DNA from: Gordionus sp. m RMFG-2023
Lineage: Eukaryota > Nematomorpha > Gordioida > Chordodea > Parachordodidae
Direction: 5' to 3'
Assembly (NCBI RefSeq): GCF_954871325.1
Contig: NC_088776.1
Location: 15,190,052-15,254,051, forward strand
Length of the DNA stretch: 64,000 nt
The notes below the pieces were generated by a model. That model searched no databases. It was not told where the DNA came from and saw nothing but the letters and a program-made list of their open reading frames with translations. A program made the translations under genes and the position numbers. The number at the start of each line of letters is the position of its first letter. Position 1 is the stretch's first letter. Positions 43,430 through 54,796 of this stretch are shown piece by piece.

Positions 43430-44775
43430 CGATTAAGGTTCGGCTCACTCGGGGTCCCTGCTTTAAAAAAGAGTTTATAATTTTTTTGGTTATTTTATCT
43501 TATCAGACATGTAGTCATTTATTTTAAAAGTATTTGCCATATAAATTTAATTAGGACAGAGCCTAAAGCGTGCCTAATTTTTATTTCGCTTATAGCTGGC
43601 TTTTATTTATTGACTGGAAAAACTATGCATTACGATTATTTCTATAATTTTCCTACTAGCAGGATGTCAATTTTGACATTATTAATTTTGTCAATAAAAT
43701 TTTTCTTTAAATTATCAACCACATAAAATATCAGACTTCCAAATTGGCTGACTTTGAGCTTAAGGAGTGATATTATAGTTTATCGGTTACTTTTTTATAA
43801 CTGCCGAAATTGATTAAAAATAATAAGTAAGGCACTAAATATTAACGCAAACCAGAAAATTATAACTTTTTTATAACTCCGTTCTGGCATGATGCTAATT
43901 TTGACCATTTTTTTTTACTAATAATTCTTTTCCTCTTTAAATCATCTGCCATACAAAATAAAACAAAATATACTTATAAAGTATTACTTAATGTTTTGGT
44001 ATAGGGTGTTTTCAAATGATTGGCTAATTCCACGCTAGCGTGACGTCATAGTTTTCATTTTGTATGTAACTCCGTTTCTTCTCATAATTGACTGCGGAAT
44101 AAAAAAATATATTCAGATAATTATAATTTTTTTATATATTATCCATTCCATTCATTTTAGCAGTTTTTCTTTCTTTTTTCTCTACTGTCTACCGAACGAA
44201 TTAAATTAATTTACATTTAAGCACTAAATATTGACAAGTTTGTCAAAATTTTGTTACAAATAATTTTTACCATTATACTGGCTAGGCTACTATACTGGTT
44301 AAAGTTAACACACAAAACATTGGCAGATTTTCGAATTAGTGCTTCCAATCAGTGGCGTAGCTAGGAATTTTCCTTAGAAGGGGGTCCATACATATAAAAG
44401 CTGGAGGCTTCTCCCCTCCAGACCCCCTCTAACGGGCCTTCGGCCGGGTTTATCTTACAAATCATAACCATATCTTCGATAATATATAATAAATATATTT
44501 TTTAAATGCATCAATAATATGTTATTATAATTTATTAGATTATTCACAATGACTTTATAATAATACTATCCAGAATAATTTCAATAGTATTATAATATCC
44601 TTCCACAAACATCAAAACCAGAAAAATATAATTCATATAAAATCACTTTTATATCTTTTGAACGTATAATCTAAAAAAAATTTTGCTCGGGGAGGGGTCC
44701 AAACTCGAAAACCACCCCCGTAGCTACGTCACTGCTTCCAATTGTTCAATCAACTTTACGGAGATAATATAGAGA
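43430..44775. mobile_element. Decayed relative of the Foldback-like element
   Basis: Several words of the 34-41 kb element recur in worn form: GGCACTAAATATTAACGCAAACCAG and GCACTAAATATTGACAAG (compare GCACTAAATAATGGCGAAAACC), CACGCTAGCGTGACGTCATA, and the tip AATTAGTGCTTCCAAT..TGTTCAATCAACTTTACGG at about 44335-44760 (compare GTGCTTCCAATTGTTCGGCC). The tip is split by the MITE at 44350. Only one orientation is visible; the left limit is uncertain. Confidence 0.5.
44350..44734. mobile_element. hAT MITE CAGTGGCGTAGC, with perfect 8-base duplication
   Basis: Ends CAGTGGCGTAGCTAGGAA and, inward from the right, CAGTGACGTAGCTACGGG. The duplication CTTCCAAT is exact (44342-44349 and 44735-44742). 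The inside has GGCCTTCGGCCGGG and no coding sequence. The right-end pieces at 38403 and 44877 belong to the same broad family. Confidence 0.88.
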
Positions 44776-44787
44776 TCACGGAAAAAT

Positions 44788-44877
44788 AAGTAATAATTTT
44801 TTATAGGGGGGAAGGCCAGTCAAAACAGAGTTTGGGGCTCAACCCTCCCCTATGGAAAAATACTGGCTGCGCCACTG
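44788..44877. mobile_element. Right-end piece of another CAGTGGCGCA hAT MITE
   Basis: Read inward from 44877: CAGTGGCGCAGCCAGTATTT, then CCATAGGGGAGGG. The left end was not found. Confidence 0.5.
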
Positions 44878-45698
44878 CACTGATTCTATGCTATATTGAG
44901 TTAGTTGGAACCAAGAAAATCGTTGAAAGTATTGATTCAGATCAGAGCCTATAATAATTATGTCAAATGTTGATGAGAAATTTCCTAAATTATGTATTCA
45001 TCTCAAGCGAGGGCTTTATAAATATACCTCTACTTACAACAAGCCCATCGTTCACGTATTACTATAGGATGAGTAGAAGAATTTTATAATAGCTCTTTAT
45101 CCCAATTTGGAATAATTTTTTTTTAAGTGAAAGCATCTTAATCAATCAGTAAGAACATTTTTTTAATATATTCAATATTTCAACCACTACACTCATTTTC
45201 TACTTGCACAAATGAAAGAACAACATTTTTTGAAGAATACAAATTAATCTCGTACACTAACTTACAAAATAGATTGAATAGGTTAATCTAAATATTTACA
45301 TAATAGGGATTCGACAAAAAATACTGATGATTTATAGTTTATAAAAAAATAAATGGAAAAAATGATATAGCAAGATTGTCGAAAATTCATAGGTTAGATA
45401 TTCTAAACATGGGGGAATACATTTTTGGTAAATTGGATTTTTAATATAAAAAACGCGCTCAAAAAAATGATTTAAAGTTGAAAAAAATATAACATTGACT
45501 GAAAAACACATTGACGCTATCATATACATATACATTAGAAATCTGCAAATTCCGGCCAACTTTTTAAAAATGATATATTCCGGACTAGGTAGGGTGATTC
45601 CTACATAAAAAGTTTCGGTCATACCAGATGATTTATATATAAAAAATCAGGCAGGCCTCACAAATATCGGATTTTTAATAAAATTTTAACCTGAGTGG
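44878..45698. other. Spacer, no feature seen
   Basis: AT-rich. A minus-strand ORF of 96 residues (45332-45622) is Phe/Tyr/Ile-rich and has no recognised domain. It is left out as a gene. Confidence 0.35.
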
Positions 45699-45905
45699 TA
45701 GTGCTGCAAAATCGTTCCATCTGATTTGATTTTTAAAAACGGCTGATTCAATAATTTATCCAGAAAAATATTACGCAAGCCTGAAGATTTTGCTCATAGA
45801 TGGCATAAAGTTTTGAACATCTATTAGCGAAATCTCTAGTTTTGGGTAATATTTTTCTGGCTAAAATGTTGAGTTAGCCATTTTTAAAATCAGCACAGAT
45901 CGAAA
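45699..45905. mobile_element. Worn MITE of the TAGTGTTGTTAAACGGCTC family
   Basis: It starts TAGTGCTGCAAAATCG, keeps TTTTTAAAAACGGCTGATTC, ATATTACGCAAGCCTGAAGA and ATATTTTTCTGGCTAAAATG, and ends with a worn inverted copy of its start. Full length but diverged; no duplication remains. Confidence 0.7.
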
Positions 45906-46448
45906 ATTAAAATTTTGATATATTTTTTTGCATTTTCAAGCTAATATTTTGATTAATACTATTTTGAAAATAAATTACAATTACTTATTTCTTTGTATTT
46001 TAAAAAATGTTAAATTACTAAATAATAATATAGTAAATTCATCAAAAATTAAACAAATTATTTATGATAGGATCCAATTACAAACACACAATACAGATAT
46101 CATGCACGAGGTTGTTGTAGAATGAAATAGATAGCCATAGAAGCGAGATATAACATAATTGACATTGGGAAAACATTTAGATAAATATTAAAAGTGTAAT
46201 GGCAGGAATAAAAAAAATTTAACATGTAGGGGTGGACTTTTCGAAAAAATTTAATGAGCTGACCAGGCAACTTATGTAAAAATATTTACTAGATTGGACT
46301 TTGCAGATCTCTGAAAAATATTTTTATACATTCATTATTTCTAACATTTATATTTTTCTAAAATATAAGGGCCATATTTTATAATGTACATAATTTGAAG
46401 TCAGCCATTAAAGGGCATTAGACCAAAAAAATAACTTTTTTTAAAAAA
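45906..46448. other. Spacer with a worn repeat tail
   Basis: No gene. About 46220-46320 has GGTGGACTTT, GACCAGGCAAC and TTTGCAGATCTCTGAAAA, the look of a decayed GGCCCG MITE right end. Confidence 0.35.
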
Positions 46449-46449
46449 T

Positions 46450-46523
46450 GGCAGCTGTGGCTCAGATAGTTTGAGATCTGGAGTGAAGGGCAACCAGAAC
46501 CCTGGTTCGATCCCCTGCGTGAC
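46450..46523 (+). repeat. tRNA-like SINE head
   Basis: About 74 bases with a recognisable A box (TGGCTCAGATAG, 46458-46469) and an exact B box (GGTTCGATCCC, 46504-46514), at the spacing usual for a tRNA gene. The stems do not pair well enough for a working tRNA (the T stem would be CCTGG against CCCTG, and the acceptor stem is poor), so a tRNA-derived SINE is more likely. The downstream ~300 bases, with repeated ATCGTTCCG.. words, may be its body. A decayed tRNA gene is the other option. Confidence 0.5.
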
Positions 46524-49186
46524 TTGTTCATCCTGTAACTAAATGCTTAGATATGGCCAGGAAATAAAATATTGGTCGTTGTTTAGTAATTTGTTGAACA
46601 ACGACCTAGATCACCAATATCATTTACCGTCCGTTCTGGCTTTAAAAATTAAAACTTTCTTTAAGATGTTCGGTCCATTATATTTTCCAATTTTTAATTT
46701 AAAAAAATCGTTCCGAGAAACTGTCTGGAATCTCCGGAACAATATTTTTTTTATTCCCTTGGTTCTCTAAAAATATTGCAATCCAAAAATCGTTCCGGAG
46801 CATTTTTCGAGTCCCTGAAAAAGGCGACTTATTCGAGCCACCTTAATCTGAGTTTATAACTGTCCCAATTTCATTCTTTAGTATATCATTCATTTCAAAT
46901 CATATGAATAAGAATAATCAGCAAAAACGATATTTCATTCTTTAGCAAATATTTCAACTGGACAGGTTTGATTTGCTATCCTTTTATAATAAAATTTTTT
47001 TAAGTACTCTCTAACCTAACTAACGTATAATAATTTTTTATAATGGGGGAAGGAAAGTCTATTATCATATCATATTTCCTCCTATCATCGCCCTTTTATC
47101 CAAATAAAAAATTTTTATAAAAAAATATTTGTTTTTTTTGAAAATTTTAAGATGCTGCACAATTTTTGATGAATATTTAACACATGGATCTTTTTTTTAA
47201 AATACTGTTATTACTTTTTAATGATTACTACAACCATTACCAAATCTTTTAAAGAAAAATATATATTTATGATAAAAAATTGATTAGCCTGTTTAATGCG
47301 AAAAAATAATGGTGATTAATACGTTTAAAAAACCTTTATGTTCACATTTTGTATATCTTATTATTAAAAAATTTAAAATTAATTCCATTTTGTAAGTTTT
47401 ATGGCAGACCACACCGAAAGCAACATTTGAAGTAAATAACAACTTTCATTACCCTCCCCTCCCCTCATCACTTTATCCGCACTTATTAAAGTCATACACA
47501 GGTTGAAGTGTTCCTTAAAATCAGGCTTAGCGGAAACTCGTGAAATAATAATTAAATTGAAAGGGTGTACCATATTTAAAGTGTTTACTTGAGTTTAATT
47601 GTAACGCGGTAATATCAAAGATCTGCCTGCAGAGTTCAAATTTTCAAACCTAGCCGGGTTTTAATTTTTTTTCTCCATAAAACCTTGACTTTAAAAAAAT
47701 ATTTATTTAAACATCCTTGTGCTTTTAGACGTTGTGTGGCACAAATAATACTCTTACACCTATTTAAAGGTAAATTGGTTTGTATAGAGGATCACTTAAT
47801 ATATAAATTGAAAAATACAATATTGTTATATTTAAAATTGTAATAATTCGTCATATTAAAATTTTAATTAAATTAATAATTTAAATAATTTATCTGAAAT
47901 AAATTTAATTTACATATATTTATCGAAATTACTTTTATCGTATAACTAGTTGAATCAAAAAGTAACACTTGAAATTAATTACTTTAAAATAGTAATATAC
48001 TTTTCCTTTCTTAAATGACCCTCTTCTTTTTTAATTTACTCTTGTCCTTCTCTGATTGGGAAACCCTGTATATACATTTTTTTACCTATTGATAACAAAA
48101 TTACTCATTCTTTCATTGTTATATACCTTAGGATCGGCATATAGTGAATCGGATGACAATAAAAGACCCCAGCCAGGATTACAGGTATTACAGCAAATTA
48201 TCCCTTGATAAAATATCTATCCATTTCTCTCGCAATATATATACCTGTGATGCTAACGATATCATCTTTACGGTATATTTAAATTATAATAAATTTTCAA
48301 TATGTAGGGAAATAATAACAAAATATGAACCAATACCAATACTATAATAAAAATAGTAACGGTTGATAATACCACTTTATACCAAAAATTATAATTATTT
48401 ATTTAAGAAAAAAGGAAACAATTTATTTATAGATTAATTTGTAAAAATTAAGGAAATAGATAAGAAACTTTCTTTCTTATCTGCTTAGAAATTCGTATGT
48501 TTTTTTTTATAAATTCGTGGTTTTTTTTAAAATTTATGAAAGTTAATTATCATTTTTTTGGTCTCTGAGTAGAGTAAATATTATGATAAGAGACAAAATA
48601 CTCTAAATATTAAAATGGAAAAGTCTTGCATAGCCATCTTCAAGTCGTAGCCTGGTTTCACATCATTTTTATTAAGAATAACTATGGGGTCCAGGCGCAT
48701 AGCCACAAGGGCAGTTTTGCGGTGGTCGACTACCCTTCGGATTATAAATATTTTTTATATTTCTTTATATAAAAAAAAATTGTTCATATTTTTGAATTGA
48801 ATTTAATAACTAATACTTTTTTTCAAATTTATTTTATTCAAGGCCATATTCCTCATAAAATAGAAATTTCTTTGAATAAAAAAAAATATCTTAAATTACC
48901 TTAAAATATAACTTATGATAGTGAGGATACATGGTTTCTTTTTTTTTGAAAAGTAGCTTGGTATATATGTTGTGGCAATGTTTTTTCGGCAATATGTTAT
49001 TTTTTCAACTTTAAATCATTTTTTGACCGTCTTTTTTTAAATTTAAAAATCTGTTTTTACTGAATTGTAGACAATTTCGCCATTAATCTTTGAGTCATTT
49101 ATAACTTAAATAAAAAGTCTATGGGAAAAATAAATTAAGCGCATTGATGGAAAAAACACTTCGCCGCTAACATATACAATAATAAA
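46524..49186. other. AT-rich spacer, no secure gene
   Basis: GTCGTTGTT/AACAACGAC at 46575-46605 is a short inverted pair. An ORF of 67 codons at 48144-48347 (MNRMTIKDPSQDYRYYSKLS...) is fairly mixed in composition but unsupported. A worn hAT-like end (CAGGCGCATAGCCACAAGGG) lies near 48695. No other feature. Confidence 0.35.
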
Positions 49187-49394
49187 TTTATGACGGCCAT
49201 CGATTTGGGCCGATTTATAAAAACAACTAACTCTATATTTTAGCTAGAAAAATATTGCCTAAACTTTAAGTCGATAGTCCGAACGTTTGTGTCATATATG
49301 ACCAAAATCTTCAGGTTTCCATAATATTTTTTGGATAAAATATTAAGCTAGCCGTTTTTATAAATCGGCTCAAATCGAGATATTTAACAACACT
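49187..49394. mobile_element. Worn MITE of the TAGTGTTGTTAAACGGCTC family
   Basis: It keeps GGGCCGATTTATAAAAACAA, ATATTGCCTAAACTTTAAGT and the right end AAATCGGCTCAAATCGAG..TTTAACAACACT. Diverged full-length copy. Confidence 0.7.
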
Positions 49395-49499
49395 TGGAAA
49401 TATATTTAGATTTATCAATTTTATATTGATTTTTTTATGTAAAATAAAAATATTAGATTTTATTTATAGAACTAGACGCCAGAAAACATATGGCTTTTA

Positions 49500-49622
49500 T
49501 TTTGAGTAATTATCCGGTAATTTTTTTTAAAAAAATTTCGGGTTCGGGCAGGGCCGGGAAAACTTTTTTTAAAAAAATTTTGAGCTGGGCTTGAAAAATT
49601 AGGCCCGATGCAGATGACTACA
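49500..49622. mobile_element. Fragment of a GGCCCG-rich MITE
   Basis: The right end, read inward, is TCATCTGCATCGGGCCTAAT, as in 1053-1346 and 29277-29584. GGGCAGGGCCGGG words and A/T tracts follow. The left end is missing. Confidence 0.6.
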
Positions 49623-49770
49623 TCTAAGAATCATAAAATTTTTTAAAAATGTATGAAAAGGAAATGGAACCTTATTATAGAAGAAAATTATCTTGTAAAG
49701 TGTGTGTGTGACTTTTCCAATATTTAAAAAGTATTGTAATTTAAGTTTTAAAAAATTAAAACAAGTAAAT

Positions 49771-50704
49771 CAGAGACCTGCAGAGGTACCATTTGCAAGG
49801 CCCGGGTTTAAAAACTTTAGCTGCCGGATTTTTTATAAAAAAATATTTTAGACCCGACTCTGAATTTTTTAAAATTATATTCGACCTGGTATATACAAAA
49901 AATTCACCTATTCGGTATTTTATCATATTTTTCGGCGAGTATTATCATTTAATAAGCAAGCATATAACCTAATGATGTTAAACGGCTCGTTTTGAGCCGA
50001 TTTTTAAAAACGGCTAACTCAATAGCCGGAAAAATATTGAATAAGCCTCGAAATTTCGATACTATATGTCTAGACCTTAGCTCCTTCTATGAACAAAATT
50101 TTCAGGCTTGCATTTTTCTGGATAAAATACTGTGTAGACGTTTTTAAAAATCTGCTCAAAATGAGCCATTTAAACTACATTACATATTTTATTTTATTTT
50201 TATTCTAAACAGATATTTAGTATATTACAAATTGATACTATAAAAAATTTGTGTAAATAATATTTTAAGAATATACTATATTAATTGTATTTTTAAAAAA
50301 AATAAAACTGATATTATAATTGGAAAAATATTTTCCCCCTTTCAAACTGGCCAAAATTTTTTCTATTCGCGGTAACGGGTAAATAAAAAATATAACGTAT
50401 ATTATATAATAATGTATTTATTACCTCATATCCTTTGCGTATTTATTCCTTGGCAGGAAAACTATAATTATATTATGTAATAGATACTATGAGTGTTAGC
50501 TAGTGCTAACTTTCACCCAACATTATATTAATCATTATAATCATATCTAATTGACGAATATAATATTAATAATTCATGTTGTATAAATTTTTTAAAAAAA
50601 TGTTATGGCCCGGGTAGTTTAAAAAAAAATTTCAGGCCCGGCCCGGGTATATTATAAAAATTTAAAATACGGCCCGGGCTTAGGGCCGAGCCTGCAAGTC
50701 TCTG
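49771..50704. mobile_element. GGCCCG-rich hAT MITE with perfect duplication, carrying a nested MITE
   Basis: Left end CAGAGACCTGCAGAGGTACC, right end, inward, CAGAGACTTGCAGGCTCGG. The duplication AAGTAAAT is exact (49763-49770 and 50705-50712). GGCCCG words lie at both ends. The middle holds a MITE of the other family (49970-50182) and unrelated AT-rich sequence. Confidence 0.85.
49970..50182. mobile_element. MITE of the TAGTGTTGTTAAACGGCTC family, nested
   Basis: Left TAATGATGTTAAACGGCTCG with GAGCCGATTTTTAAAAACGG. Right, inward, TAATGTAGTTTAAATGGCTC. Inside the MITE 49771-50704. Flanks are no longer a clear duplication. Confidence 0.75.
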
Positions 50705-51009
50705 AAGTAAATTAAATATATTATGAAAAATGATTTTGTTAATATAAAAATAAATAAAACCTTTTTATTATTATTATTTATTTATTTTTTGAATATTTTT
50801 ATTTTTAATCCATAAAAAGGGGGAGTTTAAAAGTAACCCTCATCTGGTGACGGCATCTTTAAATAATTTAAGATTGTAGTGTAAAATTTCGAAGCTGATT
50901 TATGCCTGATCAAAAGGACCCACGAGATTCTTATGCGAATTAGTTTGATTAGGGATTTAGGCCCTTTCCCAAATGAGCAGTTTGTTGATACCACAATGGG
51001 TATAAATAT

Positions 51010-51144
51010 CAGAGACCTGCAGTGGTACCATTTGCATTAAAATTATTTCAGGCCCGACCCGGATTTATTTAAATATTCCGGGCATTATTTTTACCAGCCC
51101 GGTCTGGGTATGTTTTAAAAAATTAAAATACGGGCAGGTCTCTG
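51010..51144. mobile_element. Short GGCCCG-rich hAT MITE with perfect duplication
   Basis: 135 bases. Ends CAGAGACCTGCAGTGGTACC and, inward, CAGAGACCTGCCCG. The duplication ATAAATAT is exact (51002-51009 and 51145-51152). It holds CAGGCCCGACCCGG, CCAGCCCGGTCTGGG and no gene. Confidence 0.88.
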
Positions 51145-51152
51145 ATAAATAT

Positions 51153-52069
51153 ATTGGTGTCAGCTAGATGTGAATATTCTTGGGATTTCTTTCTTTCCGA
51201 TATACCTAATGGATATAATTATTTTTATGGGGGCGAAAAAACGTGTTTTTTTCTTTTTATTATTTTATACAAGTGGCTATTCATAATAAATTAATATATT
51301 TTGTCTAATGTTTGTGTTAAAAAATTTTTATTTTTTCATAAAGGAGTTTAAACGAATACTTTTTAAATATAATAGGTATTAGCGCATTAGAATTTTTAAA
51401 AATGAGAGAGATAGCGAGATTTTTTAAAAGTGGCCTTTAATAATTTTTCTTGGGGCTATTTTATTAGCCATTTACTCACCAATTTAAAATATTTATAATA
51501 TGGTCAGAAATTATGATTATTTAATATTATTTTTAAATAAATAATATAAGGATAGGGTCAACTGGAACGGATTTATAAAAGTTTATTAAACCTATTATTA
51601 TTTTCTAAAATGAAGGGTCTATTCTATGTAATGGGATATTTTTTTTCAGTATTAAGTTTTTTTATGTTTCAATTTTAGTATCACCAAAAAAAATGGGCCT
51701 CGTCAAACAAGTTGGATTGAAAACAAATCAGTGCACGTTGGAACACTTACTTTTTTTTGCTAAATATTTTCTATGTATAAAAAAATTTGATTTAAAATCC
51801 TTTACATGGAAATCTACATTATATTTTGGATATATCAACATACACTAGTATTATCTTGGTATAAAAGTTTAATTAAAAACGATTTACAGGAAGATATGCG
51901 AATTAAATTAAATTTAAGGATGCTATCATCCTGATCTAATAGATTACAAACTATAAAATTGTAAGTTTGTGTTAAATTATGTAGCCAAAGTTACTATATA
52001 TGCAATTTGATTGTTTTAATGCTTATTCATAAAGATCAAAAGAATAAATATAATCATTTACCTCCTTCA
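51153..52069. other. AT-rich spacer, no feature seen
   Basis: No coding frame, repeat or element end could be supported up to the target duplication of the hAT element C. Confidence 0.4.
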
Positions 52070-52335
52070 GGGGCCCCTACAACGGGGGGGGGGTCCGAAG
52101 CAACTGCTTCAGTAAATTTGAGTGGGGGTACTTTTTTTTACATCCATCATGATCATGTGATTTCTGGTCTATAAATGTAACAATAAGACCCCCCCCCCCC
52201 CGACTTAATATTTAATTTAATATATTGACGGAAATTTTGGTCGATGTTTAGTAAATTTGTTATCCGAAATTTCTTGTCATAAATTATTTTTCCAATTTTA
52301 AAATATGCCTAAAAATATTAACCAATATTGACAAT

Positions 52336-52558
52336 TAGTGTTGTTAAACGGCTCGTTTTGAGCCGATTTTTAAAAACGGCTAACTCAATATTTCATCTAG
52401 AATAATATTACGCAAGCCTGAAGATTGTGTTTGTAGAAGGAACAAAGGTTTGGACATCTATTATCGAAATTTCGAGACTTAGGCAATATTTTTCTGGCTA
52501 AAATATTGAGTTAGCCGTTTTTAAAAATCGGCTCAAAATGAGCCGTTTAACAACACTA
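52336..52558. mobile_element. Complete palindromic MITE TAGTGTTGTTAAACGGCTC
   Basis: 223 bases. The left half (TAGTGTTGTTAAACGGCTCG, GAGCCGATTTTTAAAAACGG, CTAACTCAATATTT) is closely repeated inverted in the right half, so a single strand would fold over nearly its whole length. The duplication TTGACAAT is exact (52328-52335 and 52559-52566). No coding sequence. This is the reference copy for five worn ones at 4.4, 30.5, 45.7, 49.2 and 50.0 kb. Confidence 0.92.
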
Positions 52559-54796
52559 TTGACAATAGCAAAATTCCTAGAAATTGGATTACTTATACTA
52601 TTAAAATGTATAAAGTTTTTTGCTTAACATGTCTCTTATTTGGTGGTCCACACGCAAATTCAAAATGGACATGTGAAGGTCTAGATAAATGGCAAAATAT
52701 TAATCGTGATATTATTCTGCATGAATCTTCACAGGCACATATGATGGCCGATTATGGAAGGCTTTCTCATAATAAAAATTCGATATTAAAATTTATAACA
52801 CCTCAGAAAGAATGTGTAGATAATAACCGTTCTATTATAAGAATTATAATAAGATGTTTAGATTATTTAATATCCCGTAACCAAGCCTTCTGGGGGAACA
52901 GGCAACAAGAAGGCAATATGATGGCCCTTATTAAGCTTATTGCAGATTCTGAACCTATACTAAAAATGCATATACAGCAAAATGAAGAAAGAAAAAAGGA
53001 TAAAAAAATAAGGGATTAAAAACGAAATTTTATTCAAACCTATTATCATATAATAACATAAACATTCTCATTGAAACCATGAAAAATATGGTTATAAAAA
53101 AATTCAAAATGAGATTACATTTAACAGGTGCCTTTCAATCATAGTTGATGGCACATACGATGTTTCGAAATCAGAAGCAATAGCTTTGATAGTAAGATAT
53201 GTTGAAAATTGTGAGACGCCGAAGCCTGTTGAAAGACTGATTGACATATATTGTAAGGGAAATACCACAGGTCTCGATGTAAAGCATAATATAATATCCA
53301 AACTTGGCTCGATGAATTTACCCCTTGAATATCTAGTTGGGCAAAGTTATGATGGCGCCTCAAACATGAGTGGAAGAATCAATGGTGTGCAAGCCTTGAT
53401 TAGAGCAGAGGCGCCAAAGGCAGCTTTTATTTGGAGTTATTGTCATCGATTAAATTTAATCATTATTCAATTATGCCAATCAATTAAAGAACTTCGAAAT
53501 GTTCTAGGAATACTAGATGAGATTTATGTCTATTTTAATGGTGTAAAAAGATATGAGGTACTCAAAAAATTTCAGTGTAATGATCTGAAAAAATAGCAAC
53601 GATTTCTACGCGTCAAGAATACCACTCGGTAATAGTTCCTTATTTATTTAAATTTTAAATGTTTTTTTATTTAGAAGCTGGCTTATAGTCATATAAAGCT
53701 ATTGTAAATTTTTTTCAACTTTATGGTGCCTTGAGGGTAGCTTTAACAAATTTAAAGGATTCTGAAGATCCTGCCACTTCCACTATGGATAGTGCTATAG
53801 TCTTTAGAATAGAAAAATTTGATTTTATCTTATCACTTTGTGTTTTGGATAAAATATTGTTGATAACAAGTTTGGCTTGTACAAAATTGCAAACCATTTC
53901 GAAGGATATAGGGTATGCAATAAATCAAATTCAATTGGCAAAAGATTGCTTGATTAATTTGAGAAGTATAATATAAATTATTGTCTTAATTATTTTTTAA
54001 TCTAATAGATAATAAAACTGAATTTTTGGATGTTTTTTCAAGGGCGCAAAATTTTATGAAGGAGAGAAATCTACATTTTGATTTTGAAAGTTCAAGACTT
54101 CAAACATTACAATCCAAAAAGGAGAGGTATATATACTTTCATCATTAAATATAGAAATTTTTTAGCTTTAAAATAGATGTGTTTTATGCTGCACTCGATT
54201 TAATTATTATGCAGTTTAACGAAAGATTTAATGATGATTCCATGAAATTTTTACATCAAACATCATTTTTTACGCCAAAGGGATTGGCAGAAAAATCAAT
54301 TATTAAAGGAGATATCGAGGGTATCTGTGAATTTTACATTTAAATTCAAGTCAAATTTTCAAAGAAATGTTGAAGTTTAGAATTATTTATAAGATGGCCA
54401 AAATGGGGAATGTAATTATTACTCATGACCTAGAGGTTCAAGAATCTAAAGATTTGTCAGATTCTGAGAATTGTAAATTTATTTAATTAAAATATTTTTA
54501 CCAATACATTATTTAGCTTCTTCTGATGATGATGATAATTCAGGGACTTACGATTCAGATTGGAAAAACTATTCATTTATTTTACCTTATCGTTTACTTT
54601 TAAATTTTTCTGCTTTCCCTAATTTGAGAATTTTATAATATTTATTAACCATTCCCACAACCTCATGTACTGCCGAAAGAGTCATGAGTAAAATTAAATT
54701 AATTAAAACAAAACTGCGCAGTACCATGATAGATTCTTTTCTCAATAATTTAACCATATTATCAATGGAAAAATTTTTATTTAAACAATTAAATAC

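Noticed and set aside
46450-46523. A functional tRNA gene
   Set aside because: A and B boxes are present, but the T and acceptor stems do not pair.
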